DNA from: Rachicladosporium sp. CCFEE 5018
Taxonomy: Eukaryota; Ascomycota; Dothideomycetes; Cladosporiales; Cladosporiaceae
Reading direction: 5' to 3'
NCBI GenBank assembly: GCA_002077045.2
Contig: KZ111159.1
Span: 620,001-684,000, forward strand
Length of the DNA: 64,000 nt
Numbering within the stretch: position 1 is the first letter of the stretch; each line of letters begins with the position of its first letter. This document shows, piece after piece, positions 10,106 to 21,201 of this stretch. The notes below the pieces were generated by a model that had not been told where the DNA came from, ran no database searches, and saw only the letters and a list, made by a program, of their open reading frames with translations. A program made the position numbers and the translations under genes.

Positions 10106-11433
10106 CGTGAAAGCTCGCTGTACCGCCAGCCGCCGGCTTCAGTTGTCCCTCACTCCACCTCACAGACTATCAAGTCTCAAGAAGTTTCTTCTGCAACGCT
10201 TCCTCAGATGTGTTTCCTGATTGAACGATAGTCTATAGCAACTTTCCCGTCGACAACGGTGCTCCCACAGCTTTTTCTTTTCCACGAGATATGGCCGCAC
10301 GGATGGATTCGGAAGCGTTGTTCCGGCAGATGAGATCGTTCTGGACTCCAGCAATGAACCTGGTTTTGTTGGAAGTGTGATTGAAAGTGTTGTTACAGCT
10401 CAAGGTGGTTTCGCGGGCGGCAATGGATGATCAAGTGTGAGCAGGAAGCAGCTTCGTCTGGTCATGCTATATCCAGTGAAGTCTAGTGGTGCAGTCACAC
10501 TTCCGGCTGCACCCGACCCTTCACTCCGTAGGAACTAGCTAACTAGCCGAAGTCTCTCCACATTGCACCTGCAGCTCTTATCCACAACTTCACGCCACAT
10601 TTCGCTCGAACTTTCACATCAATGGCATATTCACTACTTCTCGCAGACTTGCAAGACTCATACTCGCGCGCCATCTGCTTGTCTCCGTGATGGCGAACTC
10701 TATGTTGTGCGAGCACGCCCTTGTATGGGGCCCAGGAGCAGCGTGGACTCACGCTCGCCCTTGAAGACCGGCGGCGATATCGCGGTGCTACTTCGCCTAC
10801 ACCCTGGTCCTGCACGCTGAGAGCTGCAGACTCCACGACGGCTGCAAACCAATATATGTTGGCAGTGCAGATCTAGAGAGGGGAACATGAGTTCACATGC
10901 CATGTCGGTCCGAAAGCAGTGCTGACGGCCACCTTCACTGCAGCAACATCGACACTGAGAAAATGTACAGAGCTCAGAGGTTGCTTGTATTCTGCGACGA
11001 GCTCATCCACGATGACATGGCAAGATCTGGTGCAGAAGGCTGCAAGTGTAGCACCTCGATTCACTATCATGCAGCAGCTTGCCCCAGCAGGCCACGACAT
11101 TGTCACATCACGAAAGGACGATTCCATAAATTTTCAAGCTTCCTTACTAGGTATGTTTCTCTCTGACAAAAGTATCAAACCATCCCGGGTATCATGCCCA
11201 CCTCTATATCCATTACGCCAGTTTCTGAACATTAGCACCGAATCACTTCGCATCATCTCGTCAGTCCTGTTCTTGCAAAAGTCCCTTCACAGTACGAGTG
11301 TCGATGCTGGCGACAGATCCCTCAACTTTGGCACAGTACGGTCAATCAGACAGCCAGCTCTCGCAGGCGTAGCAGCGTTGTGGTCGGCTGACAACTCAGC
11401 CGAGCGCAGTATGGTTCAGCCACTCCGCCGAGC
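10106..11433. other. Spacer, no gene seen
   Basis: About 1.3 kb between the small interrupted ORF and the 3' end of the MFS gene. A long plus-strand frame here runs antisense into the MFS coding region and has no recognisable domain. Confidence 0.5.
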
Positions 11434-13217
11434 TCATTCCGAGATTTCACTCTCCTCCGCCTTCGCATCAGCAGCACCTTCCCGCCACCCAGCGCCCCAA
11501 ACAGCAGTCGCCCAAACTCCAAGCGCAGAAGCCACGAGAAAGCCCGCCGAAAGCGTGCTGAACCACCCAACCCCAATCTTATTGATGGCAGGCAGACAGA
11601 ACGCCGACCCAAGCCCCGCAAAGCAGTACCGCAGAAAGTAGTTGCCATTCACAACCTCACTCGACCGCTCCGGCATAGCCTCGGTGCAGTAGGTATTCAA
11701 CGTCGGGAAGCAGATCGTCTGCGCCACGCCCTGGATGAACATGACAATCACCGGCAACGGTATGCCGCCCACCTGCTTCTCGATCGCCCAGCCATACAGC
11801 AGCATGCAGCTCGGTATCACGACACCCATGGCTATGAGCGAGGCTCGAAGTCGGTCTTCGGGCACGCGCTTGCCATCGCGTTTGGCGATCCATTTTTGGA
11901 GGACGTGGCTGGAGTAGGTGCCGCCGAAGAAGGTGCCGAAGAAGTAGCCGAAGCCGGGGGCGAGGTAGAAGAGGCCGGCATCGAGAGGAGTTTTGAGACC
12001 GAAGCGCGGGTTGAGAACGTAGCGGATTGGTGTTAGCAGGGAGTACCTGTGGGAATGTAAGTTGAAGTGAGTCGCACCAACTACCATTGGGAGCTCACTT
12101 ACATGTTGAATACCAACGAGCCACACGCGATAGCTACAAAGCACAGATGCGGATGCCGGAAGAGCTTAAGAATCGTAATCGGGTTCATCCACTTCAAAAT
12201 CTTCACGGTCTTCTCTTTGCGTCCAAGTCCTTCAAGATCATCCTTCCTCATGTTGTGAGCGGTCTCTGGCACGATCGCGAGCATAGCAATTGTAGCCACG
12301 CCGGCAAGCGCAGCCTGCAGCCAGAATATAGCTCTCCAATGGCTGTAGGTGACAATCACACCGGCGATGCAGGGTCCGATCGCTGGTCCCACGAGCACAC
12401 CCATCAAGAAGATGCTGACCATCTTGGCTCGAGCAACTGGTGCATAGATGTCGCCGAGGACGGCTTGACCTAGGGTAAGGAATGCAGTGCCTTGGAAGGC
12501 CGTCAGCAAGCGCATGGCGAAGTATGTCTGGAAGTCCGGTGCGACTGCCGAGCCGATGCTGAAGGCTGTGAAGGTTGCCGCAGCAAAGGTGAGTGGCCAC
12601 TTGCGACCGTAAGTCTGTCCCAGCGGTCCGTACAGGAAGGCTGACAAAGCCATGAAGACCATGTACATTGCGTTGGACAGATTGAAGATCGTCGCGGTGG
12701 TCTTAAAGGTCTCCACCACTTCGGGCGCGGCAGACAGGATCGAGGTGCTGCTGATTGGCGCCAGAAACGAGCAGAAGCTGAGAGTGATGAGTATCAGAAT
12801 CTTGCGCTTCGGCGTAAACCGCGCGTAGATCTCATCGCCTTCCTCCCAGTGCCCGTCGTGATGTGGCACGACATCATGACTCGAGGCGTGGGTGTGAACG
12901 GGCGCGAGTGTCGTATCTTGGGAAGAGAAATCGCCGAGCTCGAGATCGCGGCCTTTGTCGACCTGATCGCCACGGTTCAGCTTCGTCAAGGGCCACCACC
13001 ATGTCCAGTACATTGATCTCCATGACATCCACCATCTGGGATTGACCGCTGTCAAGGTTGCTGCACTCTTTGCCTCATGTAGACTGGAGACCAATACGGG
13101 CGTTGAGTGCTCGGAGGGATCATGCTTCGAGCTGTCATCCTCCTTACTCGAGGACGTAGCTAGCGAAACCAGACTGCTGCTCTTCGAGACCGGCGGCCCT
13201 TTCGTTGGTGTGGCCAT
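11434..13217 (-). CDS. Major facilitator superfamily transporter (DHA1-like)
   Basis: Two exons, 13217-12103 and 12046-11434, with a 56-base intron (GTAAGTGAG donor, CCCACAG acceptor) that splits an ATG codon. Together they give 575 residues. The N-terminal ~120 residues are cytoplasmic and Ser/His/Asp-rich. Multiple hydrophobic segments follow, consistent with 12 TM helices. The loop GPLGQTYGRKWPL is the MFS motif A region between TM2 and TM3. GPAIGPCIAGVIVTYSHWRA resembles the TM5 antiporter motif of DHA1 drug:H+ antiporters, and the predicted large central loop lies before FRHPHLCFVA. The family mainly exports drugs, polyamines or metabolites across the plasma membrane. The substrate cannot be deduced, and no biosynthetic genes adjoin it. 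Confidence 0.9.
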
Positions 13218-14633
13218 GGCAGCGCCCCGCGCTTGCTCAAGTTCGAGGGGCCCAGATCAGAGCGAGAGTCTCGCGAGTCAAGACTTTGTGCCCTCGCTCA
13301 CGCAAAACTTCCTAGTTGCTGCAGTGCCGGGTGATCGAACAGGAGCTCGAGTTTCTCAGAAGGCTTTGGGAGCGCAAAGTATTCAATGTGGCTCGATGTT
13401 GTACAAGCAAACCAAAGTAGTACGTTTGCCGTCGAGACTAGTTGTCTGAATGTATGAGTTTCTAGCAACAAAACGATATCGCGGTCGCTGGCAATGCTGT
13501 GCCAAACCGATGACAGGAAAAGGAAAGGACATGAACACTGCAGAGGCGTTGAAGATACGAGATGGTTATACATGACTCCTACCTGATCTTTGAGTGGACA
13601 AAGTACGTCCGACGTTGCATCTTGAGGCCCACAGGTCGGTTGGGTCGGCATAAAGATAGATGTTTAGTGGGAAGTGGAGGATAGAAAATGTCGCAGCCAC
13701 CGATATCGCTCCGATTGTCGCTGACGCATAACCTGCAATGGCGGCGCATTATCGTCTCTTCTGTTCACCGAACGCGCCTGAGCCCATGTGGTACATTCGC
13801 AGTTCGAGAGGGTGATGACAAGGTGTTGGAGAGTGGTGATCACGATGATGGTGGGAAATTCCATAGTATGTCTCACACATAGTAGATACGATGTACCAGC
13901 CCTTTAGGCTTTGATATCACACTTGACGTTTGGTATACTACCCCTATATCATGTAAATGCGTAAGCGCTTGTACGGATGCTTCAGTCAAAGACAAGTCAA
14001 TCGATATGCGGGGTGACACGACGATATAGTCCACAAAACGACTCTGCCCACATGTCAGGTATGTATGTCCGCTCGGCTTTTAGAGATTCTTTGAGTGGTG
14101 GCCCAAAGCTCAACACCAACTTCAACCAGCTACTCCAACACAAGGCCACCTGCACAGGCGGCTTGCAGACTGTTGACCACCAGCACTGCATGTGACTGAA
14201 ATGCAACACAGAGCTCAGGCTTCGGCTTCGATCCAGGCAAAACATATGTAACATCATCACCGGCAAGGGATCGCGTTGGATTCCAGTTCTCAGTCGCGTT
14301 ACTGACCACCATGAGCGTTCTACCACGATCATACTGTCCCGTAGTCCAGGCTACTCGATCTCGTCGACATGCTGAAGATGGCGTAAGCTACGAGTGTGTT
14401 CTCGCACGAAGAGTTGTGCCCAAGGCGCCAAGCCATGAAGCTGGGCTTCATGAGCATCATCCTCAGCGACACCCGACAGTTGATACCCCCTGCACTTGTT
14501 ACAGTCTTCACACGTCCAACAGACCGAGCTGAATGCACCGAAGGCTGAAGCACACATGTACTGCAACGGCTCGCCACGACTCCGGCGCGAGGTAGGCTTG
14601 CTGTCGCCTTCAAATGTCGCCGAAAGCAAACCA
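13218..14633. other. Spacer, no gene seen
   Basis: Contains the promoter of the MFS gene and the 3' flank of the CoA-transferase gene. Short frames on both strands show no conserved protein character. Confidence 0.5.
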
Positions 14634-16001
14634 TCAACTATCGATACCAAACTCAGCGAGGATTTTCTGATTGTGCTGTCCAACATCAGGCACAGCGTCC
14701 ATTTTCACGTCAGCAGGATTGGCACCAGGCGGCAACAGCGCCGGCACAGGTCCAACCGGGGTATCGACCGTTGTCCATCATTCGCGCGCGCGGAGTTGCG
14801 GGTGGTCCCAGACACCCTTCATGTCGTTGACGGATGCGTTCGCGATTGCAGCTTTGTCCAACTTCTCTACTGCCTCTGCGGAAGACAGCTTCGAAAAAGC
14901 TCTGACGATAATCTGCTTCAGGTCGGCTCGATTCTGGGACCTCAACGAATTGGTCACGAAGCGAGAATCGCTCTTGAGCGAAGCATCTTCAAGGACAATT
15001 GTGCAGAAGTTACTCCATTCCCGTTCATTCTGGATCCCGAGCATGACTGAGCTTCCATCGCTGCATTCAAACGGGCCATACGGGTAGATGGCTGCGTGCG
15101 AGGCTCCGGCAGGCGTTGGCCCTGGGGCACCATTGTATGTGTAGTACAATGGAAAGCTCATCCATTCTGTCATGCTCTCGAGCATGGAGATATCGATTCT
15201 CCGACCCTTGCCAGTCTTACTTCGCTGCATCACAGCTGCCAATATATTGGTGAGCGCATACATGCCGGCAGCAATGTCCGCGATCGAAATTCCAACCTTG
15301 GCAGGCTCTGACTCTGTGCCAGTAACGCTCAACAATCCAGCCTCTGACTGCACTAACAAATCGTAGGCCTTCTTGTTACGGTACGGGCCATCCTGCCCGT
15401 AACCCGAGATATCGCACACAATCAGTCCAGGATGTTTAGCATGCAGCTTATCGAACGACAATCCTAATCGATCAGCAGCTCCAGGCGCCAGATTTTGAAC
15501 AAGCACGTCTGCGCGCTCCAACACTTTCATCAAAGTTGCAAGATCGCTCTTCTCCTTGAGATCTAGAGCAAGACTCTCCTTTGATCGATTGGTCCACACG
15601 AAGTGAGACGCCATACCGTTCACCCGATCATCGTATCCACGGGCGAAGTCACCCACTTCTGGTCGTTCGACTTTGATGACACGAGCACCGAGATCTGCTA
15701 GCTGGCGCGTGCAGAACGGCGCAGCGATCGCTTGTTCGAGACTTACGACGGTGATACCTTCTAGCGGCAGCACGGCATGGGGCTTGTTTGGCGGCACAGC
15801 TGATACGGGAGACGGAGTCGACCCCATGTAGCGACATTGGGTCCTGGAAATCTGTTGGCGCTGTGATGCGACAATTCGAAATGCAGACAGCGGTGCTGAG
15901 TTGCTAGCATTACGGCTCCCATTGCGTATGACCTTTAGAGCAATTGCTTGAGACGATTTCAGCTGCGTGAGGCACCCTCGTGGTAGAGCGATCGGTGGCA
16001 T
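14634..16001 (-). pseudogene. CaiB/BaiF family III CoA-transferase with in-frame TGA
   Basis: The frame begins at the ATG at 16001; an upstream in-frame ATG at 16064 is less likely because the sequence from 16001 resembles a mitochondrial presequence rich in Arg, Ser and Ala. The CaiB core is complete: ITVVSLEQAIAAPFCTRQLA, LGARVIKVERPEVGDFARGY, the catalytic-Asp region AYDLLVQSEAGLLSVTG, and a WDHPQLRARE motif. Immediately after ARE comes TGA at 14780-14778. The same frame then continues through WTTVDTPVGPV and ...KILAEFGIDS to TGA at 14636-14634, exactly the C-terminal segment expected of the family. A CGA-to-TGA change is the simplest explanation. The family moves CoA between organic acids, for example succinyl-CoA:glutarate CoA-transferase in mitochondria. 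No intron fits. Without the C-terminal ~47 residues the product would probably be unstable. Confidence 0.88.
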
Positions 16002-16597
16002 TGTAGGAGAATGGATGTCTTGCCTCAAAATATCGTAGACGTGGTTTCCAATGCTCTCGTCCACGCAGATGTGTGTGCAGATACCTAAACGGCTTCAGTG
16101 GCGCATCATTCGCCGATTAATTAGTTGCTGTCCTACTGCAATGCATACTACGAAGGTATGACTTCGCCCATTCTGACCTCGGCTATACGGTATGCATCAA
16201 TCAACATCAAATCAACATCACACGACGCGCATTGCATTCCCTACGGACCTGCCAAGCTCGAGCGACTTCGTGTCTCTGTCGGCGTGAGTAGTGTAGTTGA
16301 TATCTAGGGCATGGGGATCTCACGATCACTTTCAATCAAAGAAGCCGTAAATATGTGTAGGCAGCGGAGCCGTCCAGCCGGGTGGGATTTCAAGGGTAAG
16401 GTTCCGCGACAGCGGATGGCTTGAAAAGGGAAACCGTCTGGCCGAGGTGAATCTATCGTCACGCTCGTCATGGGCAATGCATGTGATTGTCGCGTGTCGC
16501 CATGTACTAGTGCAATAGACATGTCACGGAGTGAAACTTGTTACATTCCACTTGCTACAGATTGGTAGCAGGTACGGCACGATCATCAACAACCGAC
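16002..16597. other. Divergent promoter region between CoA-transferase and acyl-CoA-binding genes
   Basis: About 0.6 kb separates two head-to-head starts. It also contains the alternative upstream CoA-transferase ATG at 16064. No specific operator was recognised. Confidence 0.45.
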
Positions 16598-17650
16598 ATG
16601 GCCGACTCAGTCGACCGCGTCTTCGGCCACGCCCTGACAACAGTCACCAAAATCCGCCCCGGCGCCCAGAAACCCCCTCCCAGCGCCCGTCTCGCCCTCT
16701 ATGGGCTCTACAAACAATCCATGGAAGGCGATGTCCACGACGTCCACTCCCGCCCCACATCCACCCACCACCCAGACGCCTCACCAGAGCACCTCCGCCG
16801 CGAGCAAGAGAAATGGGACGCCTGGGCCTTGAACGCCACCCTCTCGCGCACAGAAGCCAAGCGCCGCTATATCGAAACGCTCATCTCAACAATGCGACAG
16901 TACGCCAGCCACACGGACGAAGCGCGGCAGCTGGTCGAGGAGCTGGAGTTCGTGTGGGATCAGATTAAGAGTAATTCCTTCCATGGAAGTGGGAGTGAAC
17001 AGAGTAGTCCCGGGAGGGACGTGGAGAGGAGTGGATATCTTGGCGTGAGTAGTGAGGGGGGTGGGAATGGGATTACGAGTTCGACGGCGGCTATGGAGAG
17101 GCCGTTGACTGTGTTGAGTCCGGTTAGTCAGGCGGATGAGGAGGAAGATGTTGAGGAGGAGGAAGGGGAGGAGTTTGTGGACGCGCCGGCTTTCTCGCAG
17201 GTGGATGCGGCGGATTTGAGGGAGGCTTCTGAGGGCAGCTTGGATGAGCAGCAGGCGAAGGCTGGGAAGGCGGTGCAACCTCGGCCGGCGGGCGGTGCGG
17301 TCACGGACATGCGATGGCGAAAACGCATCGAGTCCTCGCTATTCAAACTCTCGACAGAGATCGCTGCACTCCGCGAGCAGCTCGAGGCAAATCGATGGAT
17401 CAAGACTCAACGGCGAAAGAGCGTCATAGGCTGGATCACGCGCATCGGCTGGTGGGCACTCCAGCTCTTCGTGGCAGACGGCGTGATCCTCTGGATTGTA
17501 CTACTGTACATGCGGCGAAAGCAAGATCGCAGACTGGAGGGCGCCATTCGAGTACTGCTCGGCGATGCTGTGGCGCAAGTACAGAAAGTGGCTTCGGATG
17601 TGAAGATACCGAAGTTGCCACAGATCAGTGCGCGCAAGAAAGATGGGTGA
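16598..17650 (+). CDS. Acyl-CoA-binding domain protein with C-terminal membrane anchor (Atg37/ACBD5-like)
   Basis: A 350-residue protein from the ATG at 16598; the frame is open 20 codons further upstream, but the ACBP domain begins right after this Met. Residues ~1-105 are an acyl-CoA-binding domain: FGHALTTVTKIRPG, LYGLYKQSMEGDV, KWDAWALN and EAKRRYIETL carry the conserved Tyr, Lys and Trp. A long acidic disordered middle follows (EEEDVEEEEGEEFVDAP), then a coiled-coil stretch. One TM helix lies near residue 295 (LQLFVADGVILWIVLLYM), with a basic tail behind it. This layout matches Atg37 and ACBD5, tail-region-anchored peroxisomal proteins that act in pexophagy and contacts with other organelles. 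Peroxisomal location is inferred from architecture. The CoA-dependent gene next door is divergently transcribed. Confidence 0.8.
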   Translation: MADSVDRVFGHALTTVTKIRPGAQKPPPSARLALYGLYKQSMEGDVHDVHSRPTSTHHPDASPEHLRREQEKWDAWALNATLSRTEAKRRYIETLISTMRQYASHTDEARQLVEELEFVWDQIKSNSFHGSGSEQSSPGRDVERSGYLGVSSEGGGNGITSSTAAMERPLTVLSPVSQADEEEDVEEEEGEEFVDAPAFSQVDAADLREASEGSLDEQQAKAGKAVQPRPAGGAVTDMRWRKRIESSLFKLSTEIAALREQLEANRWIKTQRRKSVIGWITRIGWWALQLFVADGVILWIVLLYMRRKQDRRLEGAIRVLLGDAVAQVQKVASDVKIPKLPQISARKKDG

Positions 17651-18444
17651 GAGCTCATTGCGGATGTCGAGGGAACGCTCGAGACTGAGCGATGTCCATT
17701 TTGCCAGCCATGGATCCGTCCTCTCGGCCACCCGGTCGGCGTCCTGGACAGCAAACAGCGCTGCACTGTGCTATTATACGGCATCGCGATGGACAGATGA
17801 CGAAAGCCTCGCATCGCTGAGCATTCCTCGCAGGATCGCGATGTCAGCACGGCTGCACGCAGATACCCTCGGTTCCTTCTCGCAGATCTGTCGTAGAGAC
17901 TACAGACAGACACCGCGCTCTCGCTGCCCCGTTCAGTTTACGGACCTGAACACCGACACGCTCACTATCCGGCAGCTCCACCGAGCCTCAACCCTAATCA
18001 CTTCCTGCCAACCCGAAGGAGCTAATCAGCAACGCCAGCAACGCAATCCGCGCTGGCCTCACGCAACTTTCTACACGGACAAGGTACAGTCAGGGATCTA
18101 CGAGATGATGTGATGATATGTACGCCACTTGATAATTACACTAATACACAAATACACAACCTCTCGTGCAGCTCAATGCCGTGTCTGTCCATCATGCCAT
18201 CCAATATCCCGGTGTGGTTCCTCGGGACACCACAGCCGCAACGCCAGATCCATCCCCCGAGCAAATGACCGAAGCCATTTTCTAAAGCTCACGACGTCGA
18301 TCTCGGCGCCGTTCATCAGCAGCACAGCACAGCATCCGACCTCGAGTACATAATCAAGCGCCTTTACGGCGCGCGAGAAATCGAGATCCAGAACTCCGGG
18401 CAAGCTTGACCACCTCGCGATGCTTGTAGTCCAGAAATCCGTCC
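17651..18444. other. Tail-to-tail spacer containing one copy of a dispersed repeat
   Basis: Separates the convergent 3' ends of the acyl-CoA-binding gene and the large disordered protein gene. Its right part holds copy A of the dispersed repeat described separately. The rest has no recognisable gene. Confidence 0.5.
18272..18437 (-). repeat. Dispersed repeat, copy A
   Basis: Read on the minus strand, this ~166-base segment starts with TTTCTGGACTACAAGCATCG and ends in GTCGTGAGCTTTAG. The same start, the core GCGCTTGATTATGTACTCGA and the same end recur at 37491-37706 on the plus strand. Copy A is shorter by internal gaps. Fragments of coding-like sequence run through it (RAVKALDYVLE, VVSFRKWL), but no frame is intact. 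Confidence 0.75.
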
Positions 18445-21201
18445 TCAAAACACATCTTCCGGCCACTCAAACGCATCCCCTCCCTTCTTCCCCATCCCCG
18501 CCCCCTCTGCATTTCCACTCCCCTCCTTCAACCCCTCAAACCCCCACCCCTTCCCATTTCCATCCCTCTTCTCCCAAACAGCCTTGGTAGCCTTTACCAT
18601 CAACTTCTCCTCCGTACCCGCCTCCTTCCTCGGACTCGCAGAGCGCGAACGCGGTCTCACAGCCTTGAAGAAGGTCGGCTTGAAGACATCGTCGTCGCCC
18701 GTGATGCTAGCGTTCGAGGCGGACGGCGAGGTTTCTTCCTCTTCTTCGTAGAGAGGTTCAAGGGGGGCGGTTTGGGAGTCTATGCTGTTGCGGGCTGGAG
18801 GGGAGGGGGAGTCGAGGGAGGCTGAGGCGCCGGCGACGGTGATGGTGTCTTGGGGGGTTTGCGTTATACTGTCTTCGACTGGCTCATCCCCGTCGTCTTT
18901 CGTTGACTCGATGGCCGCGGGAGCAGCTGACTTGGTCGTGATGTGCGCAGGCAAGCTAGCCTTCGCAGCACCCACAGGCTTCCGGACTACCTTTGCAGGC
19001 TTCGTGACCTTACCAGCCGGGCTTGAGCTCGTCGCAATCGGACCTTTCTTCGCATCACCCGCAGACTTGCGCTTCTTCTTGCTCTTAGCGGACTCCCACT
19101 CGCTGTCTTCATCGCTGTAGGCATCGTTCTTTCCTAGCTTGAACTCCTTGAGATCCTCGGCTGCCGCGTTGGAATTGCGCTTCTTGGGGCGCCCGGCCTT
19201 CTTGGCCGCTTTCACTGAAGCATCCAGTTCCTTCAACTTGGCGTCGAGGGTGGCATAGTCGGGCTTCTCGATTGTCTGAGCGTCGGCGATTGAAGGCTCA
19301 GGCGCGACATTTGCCTCCACAGCAGGAGCTTCGAGCTCTATCGGTATGTCGGCCTCCATTTCAGCCACTGGCATGACAATCGCCTCGGGCTCAAGTGCAG
19401 CACCGCTGATGGTATGCAGGTCGACCATTTGGGCGTCTGCGACCGGCGAAGGCGCAGCCGAGAGCTCGTGAACGTCGACGTCCGTCGTGACTTGAGCGAT
19501 CGAGTCGATCTCCATGTCGTCGTGGTAGTGACCCTCGTCGTTGGTGGCATGAGTAGTAGTGCTGACTATCGTTTGCTGAGTGGTGCTAGAGGTGTGGCGG
19601 TCAGTCAGCTTGAAGAGAGATGCAGCACGGCGAGGATACAGCTTGCGAGTACCAGCACGTGATTGTCTGATCGTGTCTTCGCCATCCCAGTCACTCACAT
19701 CGCTGACATCACGTGCATGCATCACTCGATTACCTGCAGCTTCATCCTCACTCCTGCCCATGATACTAGCAGGGTCAAGCAGTCGCTCACTAGGCAGACT
19801 TGCCAGTTTCCCTGGCACAAACTTCGGCCGCTTCAGTGTCGTGCCCGAGGTGAACTTCTCATACCTCCCCCTCAGTGTTGGCATGGGTGAAGCCTCGACC
19901 AATGCTTCGTCTAGCTCAACCCGAGCATTGCGGAGCTTCACTTCCAGATCACTGACCCGCTTTGACAGCTTGTGCTGTCTCCTGAGATCCAGCTTGGATG
20001 TCGGGCGCTTGAGTGCGGAGTCGGTCAAGTCCATGTCAGTCTTGACAGGCGAGACTGAGCTGCTAGGGTCTCGCCCGACCTGGCTAGGGTCGACAGGTGC
20101 CAGTAGGTCATTGCTGGAAGCCATGCGCTTGAGATCGCCGCGGATGTTGGCCAGAGATGGACGCTTGAAATGCAGGCGAGACTTGATGGTCTTGATCATC
20201 GAGGCAGGCTGGACTTGCTCGCGTGGCTGGGAGTCGTCCGTCGCCAGTGTCAGACGCGAATTGTACGATGGCACGCGCTTCGTGTCCAGCGAGTCGCGAG
20301 TGTCCTGCGAGTCCCGGACATCCTGAGCGCCACCTTCCGTAGACATCGACACACCCGAGTCGTGCGGTGTGGTAGACTCCGAGGTTGCGAAGTTGAAGAC
20401 CGGCTTAAATGTAAACCCACCACTGCTCTTCATCTGTGCGTACTTCGCCTCCGCTTCCTCCTTCATCAGCCTCTTCCTCTCTAGATCCGCCAGATTCTTC
20501 TGTGTCAACTCCTCCTTGGTCTCGTTCCAAACGTCCTTCCACATCTTGACCGGGTGCATGCTGATACCGAAAGTTCGGCTGAGGCGCGAGAAGATGCCCG
20601 GATTCGCAGGTGCTGGATCTTGGGTCAAGCGAGGGGGCGGCATAGAAGGCAGCGCCTCGATGTGCTCAGACACCCGGTAGGAGGTACTAGCACCTCCCTC
20701 CGCCTCTTCGTGGTAGTCTGCCATCAGATCATCAACAAGCTTGATGTTACCGCTGTCGGTGCGGATCATACGTGTAAAGACGCTAGGCGGTTGATCACTC
20801 GGCTTGTCCGTCAAGCTGCCCTCCTGGAACTTCGATCCTCGCGCTTGCAGCAGTGCTTCTGCCTGGGCCCGAGCTTGCTGTTGTGCGGCGTGACGCAGAT
20901 TGAGGTTCGACAGATTGTTGACGCCCTTCTTCCGACGCACATTATGCGACTGCACAGGCGTAGCGTCGTCCGTAGTCTCGTCGTCGGTGTATGGTATGTT
21001 CAATCGGCTTCTCTTGGTAGGTGTGCGATTGTCAGAATCCTCTGCGCCTTGGAAGTGTCCATCGTCGGCTCCGCAGGCCAAATCTACGTTCGCCTCGCGC
21101 TTCCGCTTCGATCCGCTGAGCGGTGCTGCAGATGGCTCTCGAGATGCCATGCCGCGCTTGTATGGTGTATCCTTGGGTGGTACTGGTGGTGGCAGATCCA
21201 T
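18445..21201 (-). CDS. Large disordered nuclear-type protein
   Basis: A 918-residue protein from the ATG at 21201 (MDLPPPVPPKDTPYKRG); the open frame starts nine codons earlier but has no ATG there. It is mostly low complexity. Basic clusters suggest nuclear import, such as GSKRKREA and PTKRSRLN near the N-terminus and KSKKKRKSAGDAKKG near residue 720. A charged helical block (KMWKDVWNETKEELTQKNLA and the following E/K-rich stretch) and a second one near DLRRQHKLSKRVSDLEVKL could form coiled coils. The C-terminus, FEWPEDVF, follows a Gly-rich stretch. I do not recognise a catalytic domain or a named family. A chromatin or RNA-associated scaffold role is possible but unproven. Confidence 0.75.
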   Translation of the reverse strand: MDLPPPVPPKDTPYKRGMASREPSAAPLSGSKRKREANVDLACGADDGHFQGAEDSDNRTPTKRSRLNIPYTDDETTDDATPVQSHNVRRKKGVNNLSNLNLRHAAQQQARAQAEALLQARGSKFQEGSLTDKPSDQPPSVFTRMIRTDSGNIKLVDDLMADYHEEAEGGASTSYRVSEHIEALPSMPPPRLTQDPAPANPGIFSRLSRTFGISMHPVKMWKDVWNETKEELTQKNLADLERKRLMKEEAEAKYAQMKSSGGFTFKPVFNFATSESTTPHDSGVSMSTEGGAQDVRDSQDTRDSLDTKRVPSYNSRLTLATDDSQPREQVQPASMIKTIKSRLHFKRPSLANIRGDLKRMASSNDLLAPVDPSQVGRDPSSSVSPVKTDMDLTDSALKRPTSKLDLRRQHKLSKRVSDLEVKLRNARVELDEALVEASPMPTLRGRYEKFTSGTTLKRPKFVPGKLASLPSERLLDPASIMGRSEDEAAGNRVMHARDVSDVSDWDGEDTIRQSRAGTRKLYPRRAASLFKLTDRHTSSTTQQTIVSTTTHATNDEGHYHDDMEIDSIAQVTTDVDVHELSAAPSPVADAQMVDLHTISGAALEPEAIVMPVAEMEADIPIELEAPAVEANVAPEPSIADAQTIEKPDYATLDAKLKELDASVKAAKKAGRPKKRNSNAAAEDLKEFKLGKNDAYSDEDSEWESAKSKKKRKSAGDAKKGPIATSSSPAGKVTKPAKVVRKPVGAAKASLPAHITTKSAAPAAIESTKDDGDEPVEDSITQTPQDTITVAGASASLDSPSPPARNSIDSQTAPLEPLYEEEEETSPSASNASITGDDDVFKPTFFKAVRPRSRSASPRKEAGTEEKLMVKATKAVWEKRDGNGKGWGFEGLKEGSGNAEGAGMGKKGGDAFEWPEDVF

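Noticed and set aside
10919..11641. A 240-codon plus-strand open frame
   Set aside because: Its second half is antisense to the MFS coding exon, and the first half has no recognisable protein character.
14496..15087. Two long plus-strand frames over the CoA-transferase
   Set aside because: Both are antisense to clearly conserved CaiB sequence.
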